Made by a program: the position numbers and the translations under genes. From Thiocystis violacea (lineage in GTDB: Bacteria > Pseudomonadota > Gammaproteobacteria > Chromatiales > Chromatiaceae), in NCBI RefSeq assembly GCF_016583565.1, contig NZ_NRRF01000003.1:1-64000 (forward strand): DNA of 64,000 nt, written 5' to 3'. The notes beneath the pieces were generated by a model. It was not told where the DNA came from. It worked only from the letters and a program-made list of their open reading frames with translations, and did not search any database. Shown in pieces: positions 30,101 through 37,600 of this stretch; position 1 is the first letter of the stretch, and every line of letters starts with the position of its first letter.

Positions 30101-30381
30101 TGCGTTGGACTGAGATCGAAATCCTGATCCTGGAGCGGCGCCGCCCTCCGCAGTGTCCCGCCACGTCCGCGCCCTTTGACCAACAGCCCACGGTCAATCA
30201 ACGTCTGCCTGGCTTGCTCGAAGGTGGTCGCATCGATGGGGATGTTCAGCGTCGCAGCCGTTCGTTCGAAGGTTTTCTTGAGCGCCTGATTTCCGATGGC
30301 GGTGCCGTCATCCGGGACGAGTTCCAACAGTCGATCGGCGATATCGACATTCGCGCCTTCTGGTTCATGCTCTTGCGCCAT
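27178..30381 (-). CDS. mod: Large beta-class DNA methyltransferase (type III-like Mod subunit)
   Basis: 1067 residues, well above the roughly 640 of typical type III Mod. The N-terminus (about 10-75, ending RGLLVKGRGRGGTLRRAA) looks like a winged-helix domain. A linker with low-complexity Pro/Ser/Thr (about 90-130) follows. Motif IV DPPYGIKYGSNF is near 310 and motif I DPTCGSGTSAF near 603, the order of beta-class amino-methyltransferases. The last 420 residues, ending GIESLKVAPLD, probably hold target recognition or contacts with Res. AGGAG precedes the ATG. It is first in the island operon, so it would be expressed before the toxins and res. Confidence 0.9.
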   Translation of the reverse strand: MAQEHEPEGANVDIADRLLELVPDDGTAIGNQALKKTFERTAATLNIPIDATTFEQARQTLIDRGLLVKGRGRGGTLRRAAPLQDQDFDLSPTQSPPPTAARPGKPPKSTRKASPRQSPTGVVAPEVISYRHTDTRKNNPEVGVVSSANDPDTGPTRWRYDPHLDPVLQFDVGRARIETLIDAALASDDQDSMRAALEELRRLSAPYLNWTGKAERTSFDVETVSLHVHERIDPMSILSAVRKRMKDAKDARPFQSDLFAAPFENLPLRDAIDFYRHEKGWSNRFIAGDSLLVMNSLLQKEGMAGQVQMIYIDPPYGIKYGSNFQPFTNRRDVKDRQDQDLTQEPEMIKAFRDTWELGIHSYLTYLRDRLLLARDLLADSGSVFVQISDENLHHVRELMDEVFGSANAMPTITFRKTTGAGSPSGYVESVPQTCDFLVWYAKSRSNAKLNRLFLPKSFEEDNNYAAVQLADGRRRAVRAEDFSPDSSTGARLFAPNPMTSQSGGATTQFTFPYCGAEFQPGKGGWKTNETGLTRLGLANRLVGIGATLRFIRFSDDFPCKPIIDIWDDTRQSGFGEQKVYAVQTSPKVIERCLLMATDPGDLILDPTCGSGTSAFVAEKWGRRWITCDTSRVALTLAKQRLLTASFDYYALRYPHEGLKAGFIYKTVPHVTLKSIANNPEIDEIHEAMHPSIDAALAALNASLRTLNLVPDEMKEWEVPFDFPPDWPESVRVPFDAFHAARQAMQRRMDASIAAHADQETLYDQPAPDKGKLRITGPFSVEAVPFPTVLSLDEARPPEEADAAVARSGESARQHEWRDELLKTGVRGKGGQVLAFAELETLPGTRHLHVSGTLAETGERAVVSFGPAHAALEQRQVELALREAGSLFPLPTMIVFCAFEFDPEAAKDIDAISGITALKAKMNADLLTEDLKKGRASNQSFWLMGQPDVEVRQRQDGQFEVEVRGFDYFDTKKGELVSGGTSKIALWLLDTDYDERSLYPRQVFFPMAGAKDGWHKLKKNIRAELNESLLDQYHGTVSLPFPAGENRKIAVKIVDDRGIESLKVAPLD

Positions 30382-30415
30382 CTCGCTCCTGCTCCCTTCC
30401 CGCGTTCACGTTGCA

Positions 30416-30437
30416 GATCGGCTGCTCTCCGCCGATC
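30416..30437. promoter_or_regulatory. Inverted repeat upstream of mod, possible operator
   Basis: A perfect 7-bp inverted repeat, GATCGGC and GCCGATC with an 8-base spacer, lies 35 bases before the mod ATG in the only intergenic space ahead of the operon. Placement suits autoregulation by an island HTH protein (MqsA, HigA or the Mod winged helix). I do not see a convincing -35/-10 pair next to it. Confidence 0.4.
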
Positions 30438-30468
30438 AATCGAGTCCAATCCATACCATCAGATTGCA

Positions 30469-30551
30469 GCAACCCCGTGCCGGTTCGAGTCCGGCCCTCG
30501 GTACCATCGTTAGAACAAGGGGTTAGGCCAAAAGCCTAGCCCCTTTTTCTT
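30469..30551 (+). repeat. Island attachment repeat, right copy (truncated tRNA-Leu plus terminator)
   Basis: An 83-bp copy of 21203-21285 with one mismatch. It holds the T arm, acceptor 3' strand, CCA and the intact terminator (30518-30551) but no 5' half, so it is not a functional tRNA. CATCAGA a few bases upstream also matches the tRNA anticodon-stem region, so the original homology may extend slightly further. Confidence 0.92.
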
Positions 30552-30593
30552 GGCGCCATCAATGAGCATGAGGCACCTGGGCACAACACGCCA

Positions 30594-31295
30594 TTAAGAA
30601 CCGGTCCAAACGATGCCCTCGCCGGGCCGCGCGCCTCGGCGCACAACCCGCCAGAGCAGGACGGCGGCGAGCGCCAGGCAGCCGCTACCGAGTGCCGTGA
30701 GCGACTGCTCGAGCCAATGCAGCGACAGGGTCTTCTCGGCAACCATGGCGATGGGCGGGAGCGCGAAGACCATGACGAGGTTGAGCGCGAAGAGCGCCGC
30801 GACGGTCCGCCGCCGCAGATAGAGCGAGGCGGCGATCAGCTGGATGCTTGTCACCAGATTCCCGAGGCTCACACTCACCAACAGCGGCAGGAACCAGCCG
30901 CGCGGGATGTCCAGCACCCATTCCCGCACGGCGACGGCCGCCAGCACTACGCTCAATAGACCAAGCGCCAACCGCCAAGCACTAAGGGGCTCGCGTCCGC
31001 GCAACTGGCGCGCGGCGCCCCACACCGCAATCGCCAGCAAGAGGAATCCCGGCGCCATCAGCGGGAAAAGGGCAACGGCGAGCAGTTGAATGTCCTGACC
31101 AGTTGCGGCGGCGATCAGCTTCCAGCTCGCTTTGCACAAGCCGCCGGCCAGCACGAGCCCGCCGCCGAGCAGGACCATCGGGTATGCGGGGGCATTGGTT
31201 CGACCGACGAAAGCGGCGATGAACCACATGGCCACCCCGGTCAGCAGGACGGGCAGGACGTTGAAGAGCGCGAGCGAAAGCGGGAAATCGAGCAT
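30594..31295 (-). CDS. Hypothetical multi-pass membrane protein
   Basis: 233 residues with about seven hydrophobic segments (for example LFNVLPVLLTGVAMWFIAAF near 9-28, PMVLLGGGLVLAGGLC, LLAVALFPLMAPGFLLLAIA, LALGLLSVVLAAVAV, and ALGSGCLALAAVLLWRVV near the end). No signature of a known transporter or enzyme is seen. It lies immediately outside the right attachment repeat and 17 bp downstream of the next hypothetical gene on the same strand, so the two may be cotranscribed. Function unknown. Confidence 0.7.
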   Translation of the reverse strand: MLDFPLSLALFNVLPVLLTGVAMWFIAAFVGRTNAPAYPMVLLGGGLVLAGGLCKASWKLIAAATGQDIQLLAVALFPLMAPGFLLLAIAVWGAARQLRGREPLSAWRLALGLLSVVLAAVAVREWVLDIPRGWFLPLLVSVSLGNLVTSIQLIAASLYLRRRTVAALFALNLVMVFALPPIAMVAEKTLSLHWLEQSLTALGSGCLALAAVLLWRVVRRGARPGEGIVWTGS

Positions 31296-31312
31296 GGCCG
31301 CGCCCGATCGGC

Positions 31313-31759
31313 TCAGAGCTCGATCAGGTCCGCGATGGATTTGTAGAAGAATTCCAGCCAGGCCTCGGCGTTCGGAAAATCCATGGCCAGGGGCCGCTGG
31401 CCGTGGGTATCTCTGACGCAGGTGAAGACAGGCGGGGAGCCGGGTCTGAGGGAGACCTCGAACTGCACGAAACCATGGGGCACGGCGAGCTTCAGCCCGA
31501 TCGGCGCCTCGCTGGGGCCGACCAGGTTGACCAGCAGACCGGAGACCCGGTCATCGCGCCGGTCGTAGTCATAGGGCCAGATCTGGCGCATGACGGAGAT
31601 ACGGACGAATTCCTTCTCGACATCGTTGAAGGCGTGAATCAACGGCGCCGCAAGCTCGGCGCAGGACGCAAAGACCTCCTGCTTCCTGACCAGCGAATCC
31701 TCGGCGGAGAGGACGCTCTCCTGAGCGAGCTCCCGCAATTTCTGCAGCGTCTGATTCAT
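31313..31759 (-). CDS. Hypothetical protein
   Basis: 148 residues, soluble, starting with a predicted helix (MNQTLQKLRELAQESVLSAE) and containing a compact region with RQIWPYDYDRRDDR, GLKLAVPHGFVQFEVSLRPG and a C-terminal ANAEAWLEFFYKSIADLIEL-like helix (ends AWLEFFYKSIADLIEL). I do not recognise the family. It shares strand and close spacing with the downstream membrane protein. Confidence 0.65.
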   Translation of the reverse strand: MNQTLQKLRELAQESVLSAEDSLVRKQEVFASCAELAAPLIHAFNDVEKEFVRISVMRQIWPYDYDRRDDRVSGLLVNLVGPSEAPIGLKLAVPHGFVQFEVSLRPGSPPVFTCVRDTHGQRPLAMDFPNAEAWLEFFYKSIADLIEL

Positions 31760-31925
31760 ACTCGTTGGTTACCGTAGCCGGTCATCTCGCACCCACCCCG
31801 AGGCAGCTGGCCGTGGGGGCCTCCGCGGCCTTACATCAACGCCCCAAGGGCCACCCGGTTACTATAGCGCTTTTGCCGACTTTGCCACTGGCAGACTCTC
31901 GCGACCATGATAGACGTCACAGCTG

Positions 31926-32708
31926 TCAACGTAAGGCGCTGGAATCCAGCTCGAACATTGGCTTGCTCTCCGGCCCGACCTCGTGCAGCGACGGATTCAG
32001 GAAATGCACGTCGAGCGTTGGCTTGACCTTTAGTGACAAGAGCGAAGGATCCAGGTATTTCTTCATGAGCCGGCGCGCTTGCCCAGTGTTGCGAACGCCC
32101 CTGAGGGCGTAGACCTGGCTCAGAGCGGCTTGCGTCGGGGCCTTGCCGCCATGGCGGCGGTAGTTCTTGATGACCGCCTCGGTGTAGTTGAGCGTCTCCA
32201 GATAGGTGACGCGACTGTTGGTTCGGTCCACGACGCCCTCTCCGGCGTTGTAGGCCATGATGACGCGACCATAGTCGTTGCCGTACTTCTTGAGGAGACG
32301 CTTCAGGTGCCGCGTCCCCGCCCTGAGGTTGGTTTCGGCATCGAACAAGGCATCGACCGAGTACACGCCGTAGTCGGCCGCCGTTGGCGGCATCAGCTGC
32401 ATCAGCCCGACCGCGCCCGCGCCGGAGACCGCGTGGGCATTGTAATTCGACTCGGCCGCGACGACGGCGCGCACCAGTGACGCCTCGACACCGTATTGGC
32501 GCGCCACGCGATCGATCATGGCGGCGACCTCCGCGCGGCTCGGGCGCGCCCGGGTTGGCGGTTTGGGTCGCGCGGGGCGCGCCGCGGGCTTCTCGACCCG
32601 GTCCCCGCCAGCCGCCTCGGCCGTAGCCGCAGGCTTGGTCTCGGTTGGCTCGGCTCCGCCCCAGGCCAGCAGCGGCAGGAGAGTCAGCAGCAAAAAGGTT
32701 CTTCGCAT
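31926..32708 (-). CDS. Lytic transglycosylase (SLT domain)
   Basis: 260 residues. A signal peptide (MRRTFLLLTLLPLLAWGG) is followed by a Pro/Ala/Lys-rich linker to about residue 70. The SLT lysozyme-like domain runs about 75-190: VVAAESNYNAHAVSGAGAVG contains the catalytic Glu, then LMQLMPPTAADYGV and VIMAYNAGEGVVDR. It cleaves peptidoglycan glycan strands with anhydro-muramyl product formation, in the periplasm. I start at ATG 32708, where the signal peptide begins, because the longer frame adds a non-signal-like Arg/Trp-rich stretch. The C-terminus has an unusual 50-residue tail. Divergent from nth. Confidence 0.88.
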   Translation of the reverse strand: MRRTFLLLTLLPLLAWGGAEPTETKPAATAEAAGGDRVEKPAARPARPKPPTRARPSRAEVAAMIDRVARQYGVEASLVRAVVAAESNYNAHAVSGAGAVGLMQLMPPTAADYGVYSVDALFDAETNLRAGTRHLKRLLKKYGNDYGRVIMAYNAGEGVVDRTNSRVTYLETLNYTEAVIKNYRRHGGKAPTQAALSQVYALRGVRNTGQARRLMKKYLDPSLLSLKVKPTLDVHFLNPSLHEVGPESKPMFELDSSALR

Positions 32709-32862
32709 TGCTATCGCTGTCGTTCGTTTGAAGATCCCGAGGTCGCCTCGTGTCCACCGCCATGTGCCGCCAGGCGCCACGCAGCATGGTCGCGACGCGC
32801 GCCGCGCAAGCATTGAATCAGCCAATCCCCATCAAACGATAGTCTCAAATACAATGCAATAG

Positions 32863-33507
32863 ATGAACGCTGAAAAACGCCACCTGATCTTCTCGCGGCT
32901 GCGCGACGCCAATCCCACGCCCACGACCGAGCTGGTCTACGACTCGGCGTTCGAGCTTCTGATCGCGGTCATCCTCTCCGCGCAAGCCACCGACAAGAGC
33001 GTCAACAAGGCCACGGCGGGGCTCTTCGCGCGCGCCAACACGCCGGCGATGATCCTGGCGCTCGGCGAGGACGGCCTCAAGACGCACATCCGCACCATCG
33101 GCCTGTTCAACACCAAGGCGAAGAACATCATCAAGACCTGCGCCGCCCTCGTCGAGGAGCACCACGGCGAGGTTCCGCGCGAGCGCGCGGCGCTTGAGGC
33201 GTTGCCCGGGGTCGGGCGCAAGACGGCCAACGTGGTCCTGAATACCGCGTTCGGAGAGCCGACGATCGCCGTCGACACCCATATCTTCCGCGTCTGCAAT
33301 CGCACGCGGCTCGCGCGCGGCCACACCCCGCTCGCCGTCGAGCAACGACTCGAGCGCCAGGTTCCCAAGGCGTTCCGGAAAGACGCCCACCACTGGCTCA
33401 TCCTGCACGGACGCTACACCTGTACAGCCCGCAATCCACGCTGCGGCGGCTGCATCATTGCCGATCTCTGCGAAGCCCCTGACAGGGGCGTCCTGACGAC
33501 CCAGTGA
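32863..33507 (+). CDS. nth: Endonuclease III
   Basis: A 214-residue DNA glycosylase/AP lyase that excises oxidised pyrimidines. The helix-hairpin-helix LEALPGVGRKTANVVL carries the catalytic Lys, VDTHIFRV the catalytic Asp, and the C-terminus ligates a 4Fe-4S cluster through C-x6-C-x2-C-x5-C (CTARNPRCGGCIIADLC). Length matches E. coli Nth (211). It is often found after an rnf/rsx operon; here it stands between the transglycosylase and the DUF1841 gene. Confidence 0.96.
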   Translation: MNAEKRHLIFSRLRDANPTPTTELVYDSAFELLIAVILSAQATDKSVNKATAGLFARANTPAMILALGEDGLKTHIRTIGLFNTKAKNIIKTCAALVEEHHGEVPRERAALEALPGVGRKTANVVLNTAFGEPTIAVDTHIFRVCNRTRLARGHTPLAVEQRLERQVPKAFRKDAHHWLILHGRYTCTARNPRCGGCIIADLCEAPDRGVLTTQ

Positions 33508-33636
33508 CAGCCGGCGTGCATCGCCATGCCGCGCAGCGCGGCAGGATCGACGAACCACACCGGCCAACGCATCCATCGCCGTGACCACTGGCACGCAACC
33601 TCAACCAAGCCCAGCGCGAGAGAGACCGCCCCTACC

Positions 33637-34068
33637 ATGTTTTCCGGAAATCGACAGAGCCATCGCCGCGTCTTCATCGAGGCATGGCGCAAAGCATCCA
33701 ACGGCGAGCCACTCGAGCCACTCGAGCACCAGATCGCCGAACTCGTGAGACGACACCCCGAGTATCAGCGCGTGCTGGAGGCCGGTGACGCCGGCCTGGA
33801 CCAGGACTTCAGCGTGGACCTCGGGCAGCCCAACCCCTTTTTCCACCTAGGGCTGCACCTGGCCGTCATCGAGCAGCTGAGCATCGACCAGCCGCGCGGC
33901 ATTCGCGCGCTCTACCAGAGCCTGCTGCGCGAGGTCGGCGACCAACACAGCCTGGATCACCGCATCATGGAGTGTCTGACGCAGATGCTTTGGATGACCC
34001 AGCAGGGCTCGGGCGCTTTCGACGAGCAGGCCTACCTGGACTGCATCAAAGGCGCCGGGCGCGCCTGA
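33637..34068 (+). CDS. DUF1841 family protein
   Basis: A 143-residue helical protein with the DUF1841 pattern: HRRVFIEAWRKASNGEPLEP, LEHQIAELVRRHPEYQRVLE, and NPFFHLGLHLAVIEQLSIDQ followed by PRGIR. The family is common in beta- and gammaproteobacteria, often beside nth as here, but no function is known. The ATG at 33637 is taken because homology starts there; the longer frame upstream lies in the nth 3' gap. Confidence 0.88.
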   Translation: MFSGNRQSHRRVFIEAWRKASNGEPLEPLEHQIAELVRRHPEYQRVLEAGDAGLDQDFSVDLGQPNPFFHLGLHLAVIEQLSIDQPRGIRALYQSLLREVGDQHSLDHRIMECLTQMLWMTQQGSGAFDEQAYLDCIKGAGRA

Positions 34069-34290
34069 CGCCCGCTGCGAGGGCGGCGCTCCATGCTCAG
34101 TGCCGAGAGCGCACTCCCGCGAGCGCCTCACCCGGCGGTCACGGCAGATGCGTGAAGTGCCTGTTACACTCGTTCCGAGGCGTTCGCGGCAAGCGACGGC
34201 CGCCGGCCGTGCGCGGCAGCGCGAACCCGGGATCGAGCGTCCTTGCCCAGCGCGATCAGGCTGGGCGCAAACCACGAGGAAGGTAAGCCT

Positions 34291-34722
34291 ATGCCAACTT
34301 GGATCTTGGTTGCAGACAATAGCCGCGCCCGCATCTTCAGCGCCGAAAAGGCGACGGGCCCAATCACTGAAATCAGCTCCATGACCTTCCCGGAAGGCCG
34401 GCTTCACGAGGGAGACCTCATCACAGACAAAGGCGGTCGAAGTCAGACCCCAGGCGCCGGGGTCCACGGCGTCAACGGAGAGGATGCGCACAAGCAAGAG
34501 AACGCGGATCGCTTCGCCAGCCTCCTCTGCGAGGACTTGGAGGCGGCGCGTAACCAAGGCCGTTTCAGGAAGCTCTACATCATGGCGGCGCCCGCCTTGC
34601 TCGGCCTCTTGCGCAAGCACCAATCATCGTCGTTGCGACAGATGGTCGCCGGCGAGCTGGACAAGAATCTGACGACCCAGCCTCCTGAGGCGATCCGCAA
34701 GCACCTCCCCGACTTTCTCTGA
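34291..34722 (+). CDS. Host attachment family protein (Host_attach)
   Basis: 143 residues beginning WILVADNSRARIF, the signature of the family annotated as 'required for attachment to host cells' from an Agrobacterium member, with DRFASLLCEDLEAARNQGRF, KLYIMAAPALLGLLRKH and TTQPPEAIRKHLP at the end. The fold resembles eRF1 domain-like proteins. In a free-living bacterium the host role is doubtful. The start follows GAGGAAGG. It lies alone. Confidence 0.9.
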   Translation: MPTWILVADNSRARIFSAEKATGPITEISSMTFPEGRLHEGDLITDKGGRSQTPGAGVHGVNGEDAHKQENADRFASLLCEDLEAARNQGRFRKLYIMAAPALLGLLRKHQSSSLRQMVAGELDKNLTTQPPEAIRKHLPDFL

Positions 34723-35121
34723 CCTCCCGACGCACCCTGCCCACACGCTGGCGGCCCGACGCCGCCAGCTCGCTTGCGTGAAACCGAATACCCGAATCCC
34801 GCGTGCCCGCGACACCGCTCTGCGGTGTCACGGATGCAGCGGCGCTCTGCGCCACGGAGCGGTGCTACGAGAACCATCGGGTTGATGAAATCCGCCCGCC
34901 TGAAAGGCGGTGGGTTTGAACCTTGGGTATCGAAATCACTCGGGGACCCAGCACGTTGGCCCAAGAGTCTCGAAATATTCATGCTAGTCTTGCGAATCAT
35001 TGAGCCTGGAGGGTGACGAGCCACGCGCGCCAAGGGCCAGCTCGTGCCAGCATCCAATCGGGCGCAGTCAGCTGAGCGCTGACGACACCGCCGGGTTAAT
35101 TTCTGAGGAGATGGGAGACTC
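34723..35121. other. Gap with three hairpins, no gene
   Basis: 399 bases before sthA. It contains perfect hairpins GACACCGC/GCGGTGTC (34811-34829) and GGCGC/GCGCC (34841-34853), each with a TCT loop, and a longer imperfect one at 34888-34917 (around CCGCCTGAAAGGCGG). No coding frame is convincing. The sthA promoter must lie at its right end. Confidence 0.6.
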
Positions 35122-36519
35122 ATGGCCGCACGCGCATTCGACAGCATCGTGATCGGGACTGGACCAGGCGGCGAAGGGGCCGCCATGAAGCTCGCCAAGG
35201 CCGGCCAGCGGATCGCCATCGTCGAGGCACACGACGCCGTTGGCGGCGGCTGTACCCATTGGGGCACCATCCCCAGCAAGGCCTTGCGCCATTCGATCCA
35301 GCTGCTGGCGGACTATCGCCGCAACCCGCTGTTTCAGCATACGCAACAGCAAGTCGAGGTCGAGCTCCCGGACTTGCTCCGCGCGGCAGACGGCGTGATC
35401 AACGAGCAGGTGCGGACGCGCTATCGCCACTACAGGCGCAACCGGGTGGAGGTCATCTTCGGCCGCGCCCATTTCCTCGAACCGAACCTGCTGGAGATCC
35501 GGCGTCCCGGCGGCCTATCCGAGGAGGTGCGCGCCAAGCACATTGTCATCGCGACCGGCTCGCGGCCCTATCACCCGCCAGACCTGGACTTCACTCACCC
35601 GCGCATCCGCGACAGCGACTCCGTGCTGGCCCTCGAGCACACGCCACGCTCCCTGACGATCTATGGCGCCGGCGTCATCGGCTGCGAGTATGCCTCTATC
35701 CTTGGATCACTCGACGTCAAGGTGAATCTGGTCAATACCCGCGACCGCCTGCTGTCCTTCCTGGACGACGAGATCACGGACGCCTTGAGCTACCATCTGC
35801 GCCAGCAGGGGGTCGTCATCCGTCACAACGAGACCTACGACAGGGTCGAGGCCGATGAAAAGGGTGTCGTCCTGCACTGCAAATCGGGCAAGAAATTCAA
35901 GACCGACATCCTGCTCTGGGCCAATGGCCGCACCGGAAACACGCACGACATGGGCCTGGAGGCCATTGGCCTGGCGCCGAATTCGCGCGGACAGCTCGAT
36001 GTCAACCCGAGCTACCAGACCGCCCTGCCCCACATCTACGCCGTCGGCGATGTCGCCGGGCCGCCGGCGCTTGCCAGCGCAAGCTACGATCAAGGCCGGT
36101 TTGTGGGCGCCCACATCGCCGAAGGGGCCTGCGACTGGTCGCTCATCGAGGAATTCCCCACCGGCATCTACACGGTTCCGGAGATCAGCTCCATCGGGCG
36201 CACAGAGCGCGAGCTCACGGCCAACCACATCCCCTACGAAGTCGCTCAGGCAGACTTCAAGAGCATCGCGCGGGCCCAGATCACCGGCCATACGGTCGGC
36301 ATGCTGAAGCTGCTGTTCCATCGCGAGACACTGGAGATCCTGGGGATTCACTGCTTTGGCGAGCAGGCTGCCGAGATCGTCCATATCGGTCAAGCCATCA
36401 TGTCTCAGCAGGGCGAGGCCAACAACCTGCGCTACTTCACCGAGACCACCTTCAATTATCCGACGATGGCCGAGGCCTATCGGGTGGCGGCGCTGAACGG
36501 TCTGAACCGCTTGTTCTGA
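35122..36519 (+). CDS. sthA: Soluble pyridine nucleotide transhydrogenase (Si-specific)
   Basis: A 465-residue flavoprotein disulfide-reductase relative that moves hydride between NADPH and NAD+. The FAD site is [11 protein letters not shown] near 11-21. [15 protein letters not shown] retains the single-Cys form typical of SthA rather than the CxxxxC redox pair of dihydrolipoamide dehydrogenase. The second nucleotide site is [13 protein letters not shown] near 178, and the C-terminal dimerisation domain ends [15 protein letters not shown]. The start follows GAGGAGATGGGAG. Length is as in E. coli (466). Confidence 0.96.
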   Translation: MAARAFDSIVIGTGPGGEGAAMKLAKAGQRIAIVEAHDAVGGGCTHWGTIPSKALRHSIQLLADYRRNPLFQHTQQQVEVELPDLLRAADGVINEQVRTRYRHYRRNRVEVIFGRAHFLEPNLLEIRRPGGLSEEVRAKHIVIATGSRPYHPPDLDFTHPRIRDSDSVLALEHTPRSLTIYGAGVIGCEYASILGSLDVKVNLVNTRDRLLSFLDDEITDALSYHLRQQGVVIRHNETYDRVEADEKGVVLHCKSGKKFKTDILLWANGRTGNTHDMGLEAIGLAPNSRGQLDVNPSYQTALPHIYAVGDVAGPPALASASYDQGRFVGAHIAEGACDWSLIEEFPTGIYTVPEISSIGRTERELTANHIPYEVAQADFKSIARAQITGHTVGMLKLLFHRETLEILGIHCFGEQAAEIVHIGQAIMSQQGEANNLRYFTETTFNYPTMAEAYRVAALNGLNRLF

Positions 36520-36603
36520 GCATCGACCGCACACCCAGGCGCAAGCCGCAACGCAAGTCACCCGACGCTCGGGGCGCCGATCGTGATCGCATCGACAAGC
36601 CCA

Positions 36604-36631
36604 TTGCTATTTTATCATTTTCTTATATACT
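36604..36631 (+). promoter_or_regulatory. Sigma-70-type promoter for the sulfur-globule-like gene
   Basis: TTGCTA (36604-36609) and TATACT (36626-36631) are separated by 16 bases in an unusually AT-rich island, about 185 bases ahead of the ATG. This is the clearest promoter-like sequence in the window and implies a long 5' leader. Confidence 0.6.
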
Positions 36632-36815
36632 CATTCGCCAATTGGCTAGCCCGCCTCAGCGCTGGCGCGAACGCATCCCTGCACCCAAGCCAATCGGCCG
36701 ATTCATGGCCGTCAGATCGCAGGGAACAGGAAAAACAAGAAGGGACAGGGAGCGTCGCACGGCTTTATTGCTCGGTCTCAATCGATCTTTCCCTTTCAGC
36801 CTTTAGGTGTGTCAC

Positions 36816-37481
36816 ATGTCGAAAACGATCAAAGCAGTTTCAGCTGTCGCCCTGGCAGCCGCAACGACCACAGCCTTTGCCTGGTACGCAGCACCCTGCC
36901 AGCAGCCTGTCCTGACCCAGGAGCAGCAGCAGGCCATGGTCGAGCAGCAGCAGGCTTTCATGGAGCAGCAGAACAAGGCCATGCAAGCGGCGTTCGCCGC
37001 TCAGCAGAAGTTTGCGGAGGAGCAGATGACCGCCCTTCAGCAGGCCCAGCCGGCGTATCCAGGCATGCCCGCATTCGCTGACCAGGCGTTCCCCGCGGCA
37101 CCCGAGTTCCCGGCGATGCCACCCATGCCTGCGCTTGGCGAGTATCCCAGCGTCCCCGAGATGCCCGCATTCCCGGAATTCGGTCAGTACCCCGCAATGC
37201 CTGAGATGCCTGCGACGGCCTTCCCGAGCAGCCCGAACTCCATGCAGGATCGCATCAAGGAGATGGACGCCTACCGCGCCGACGCCAAGAAGCGGATGGA
37301 CGAGCGCCGCGAGGCCATGAAGAGCATGAACGAGCAGCGCCGCGCCATGCGTTCTGGCTACCATCACCCCTTCGGCAGCCCGACCTATGGCATGGGTCCT
37401 CGCACCGATTGCGGCATGGCAGCTCCGGCCCCCGAACAGCAGGCTGCAGCCCCAGCCGAGCAGACGACCGCCACGCAGTAA
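36816..37481 (+). CDS. Exported Met/Pro-rich protein, putative sulfur globule envelope protein
   Basis: 221 residues. A clear signal peptide (SKTIKAVSAVALAAATTTAF, cleavage after AFA) precedes WYAAPC. Then come a Gln/Met-rich helical stretch (QEQQQAMVEQQQAFMEQQ), a run of about ten short Pro-x-x-Pro units such as FPAMPPMPALGEYP, VPEMPAFPEF and YPAMPEMP, a charged coiled segment (RIKEMDAYRADAKKRMDERR) and a Gly/Tyr/His and Ala/Pro-rich tail. Composition, export and low complexity resemble sulfur-globule envelope proteins of purple sulfur bacteria, but I see no decisive homology motif, so this is inference. It is monocistronic, with its own strong promoter and terminator. Start ATG 36816 has TAGGTG upstream. 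Confidence 0.72.
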   Translation: MSKTIKAVSAVALAAATTTAFAWYAAPCQQPVLTQEQQQAMVEQQQAFMEQQNKAMQAAFAAQQKFAEEQMTALQQAQPAYPGMPAFADQAFPAAPEFPAMPPMPALGEYPSVPEMPAFPEFGQYPAMPEMPATAFPSSPNSMQDRIKEMDAYRADAKKRMDERREAMKSMNEQRRAMRSGYHHPFGSPTYGMGPRTDCGMAAPAPEQQAAAPAEQTTATQ

Positions 37482-37533
37482 GAAGGAGCGCGAGCGCGCA
37501 GGCGACTGCGCACTCGCCTCATGCGTGACCGGC

Positions 37534-37570
37534 GATGGCCCCGTCTCTTGACGCGGGCCATCCTTGTTTT
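37534..37570 (+). terminator. Intrinsic terminator after the sulfur-globule-like gene
   Basis: Stem GATGGCCC..CGTC / GACG..GGGCCATC with a TCTT loop and one bulged base, followed by CTTGTTTT. It may also stop gshA transcription from the other side. Confidence 0.75.
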
Positions 37571-37600
37571 ACGCCGACGAAAACCCCGCCCCGCGCAGAC

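Larger units (their letters stand above)
21203..30551. mobile_element. tRNA-Leu genomic island carrying a type III-like R-M operon and toxin-antitoxin modules
   Basis: The segment between the two 83-bp tRNA-Leu-derived repeats is 9.27 kb. It holds one minus-strand gene string, running from mod (30381) down to res (21669), with a toxin-antitoxin-chaperone set, a HigBA-type pair and a decayed VapBC-type pair between them. Genes overlap by 4-25 bases or are separated by a few bases almost throughout, so the content behaves as a single operon. No integrase, recombinase or replication gene is visible, and the only gene-free parts are 21286-21668 and 30382-30468. Mobilisation would therefore need an enzyme supplied elsewhere, or the integrase has been lost. 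Confidence 0.85.
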
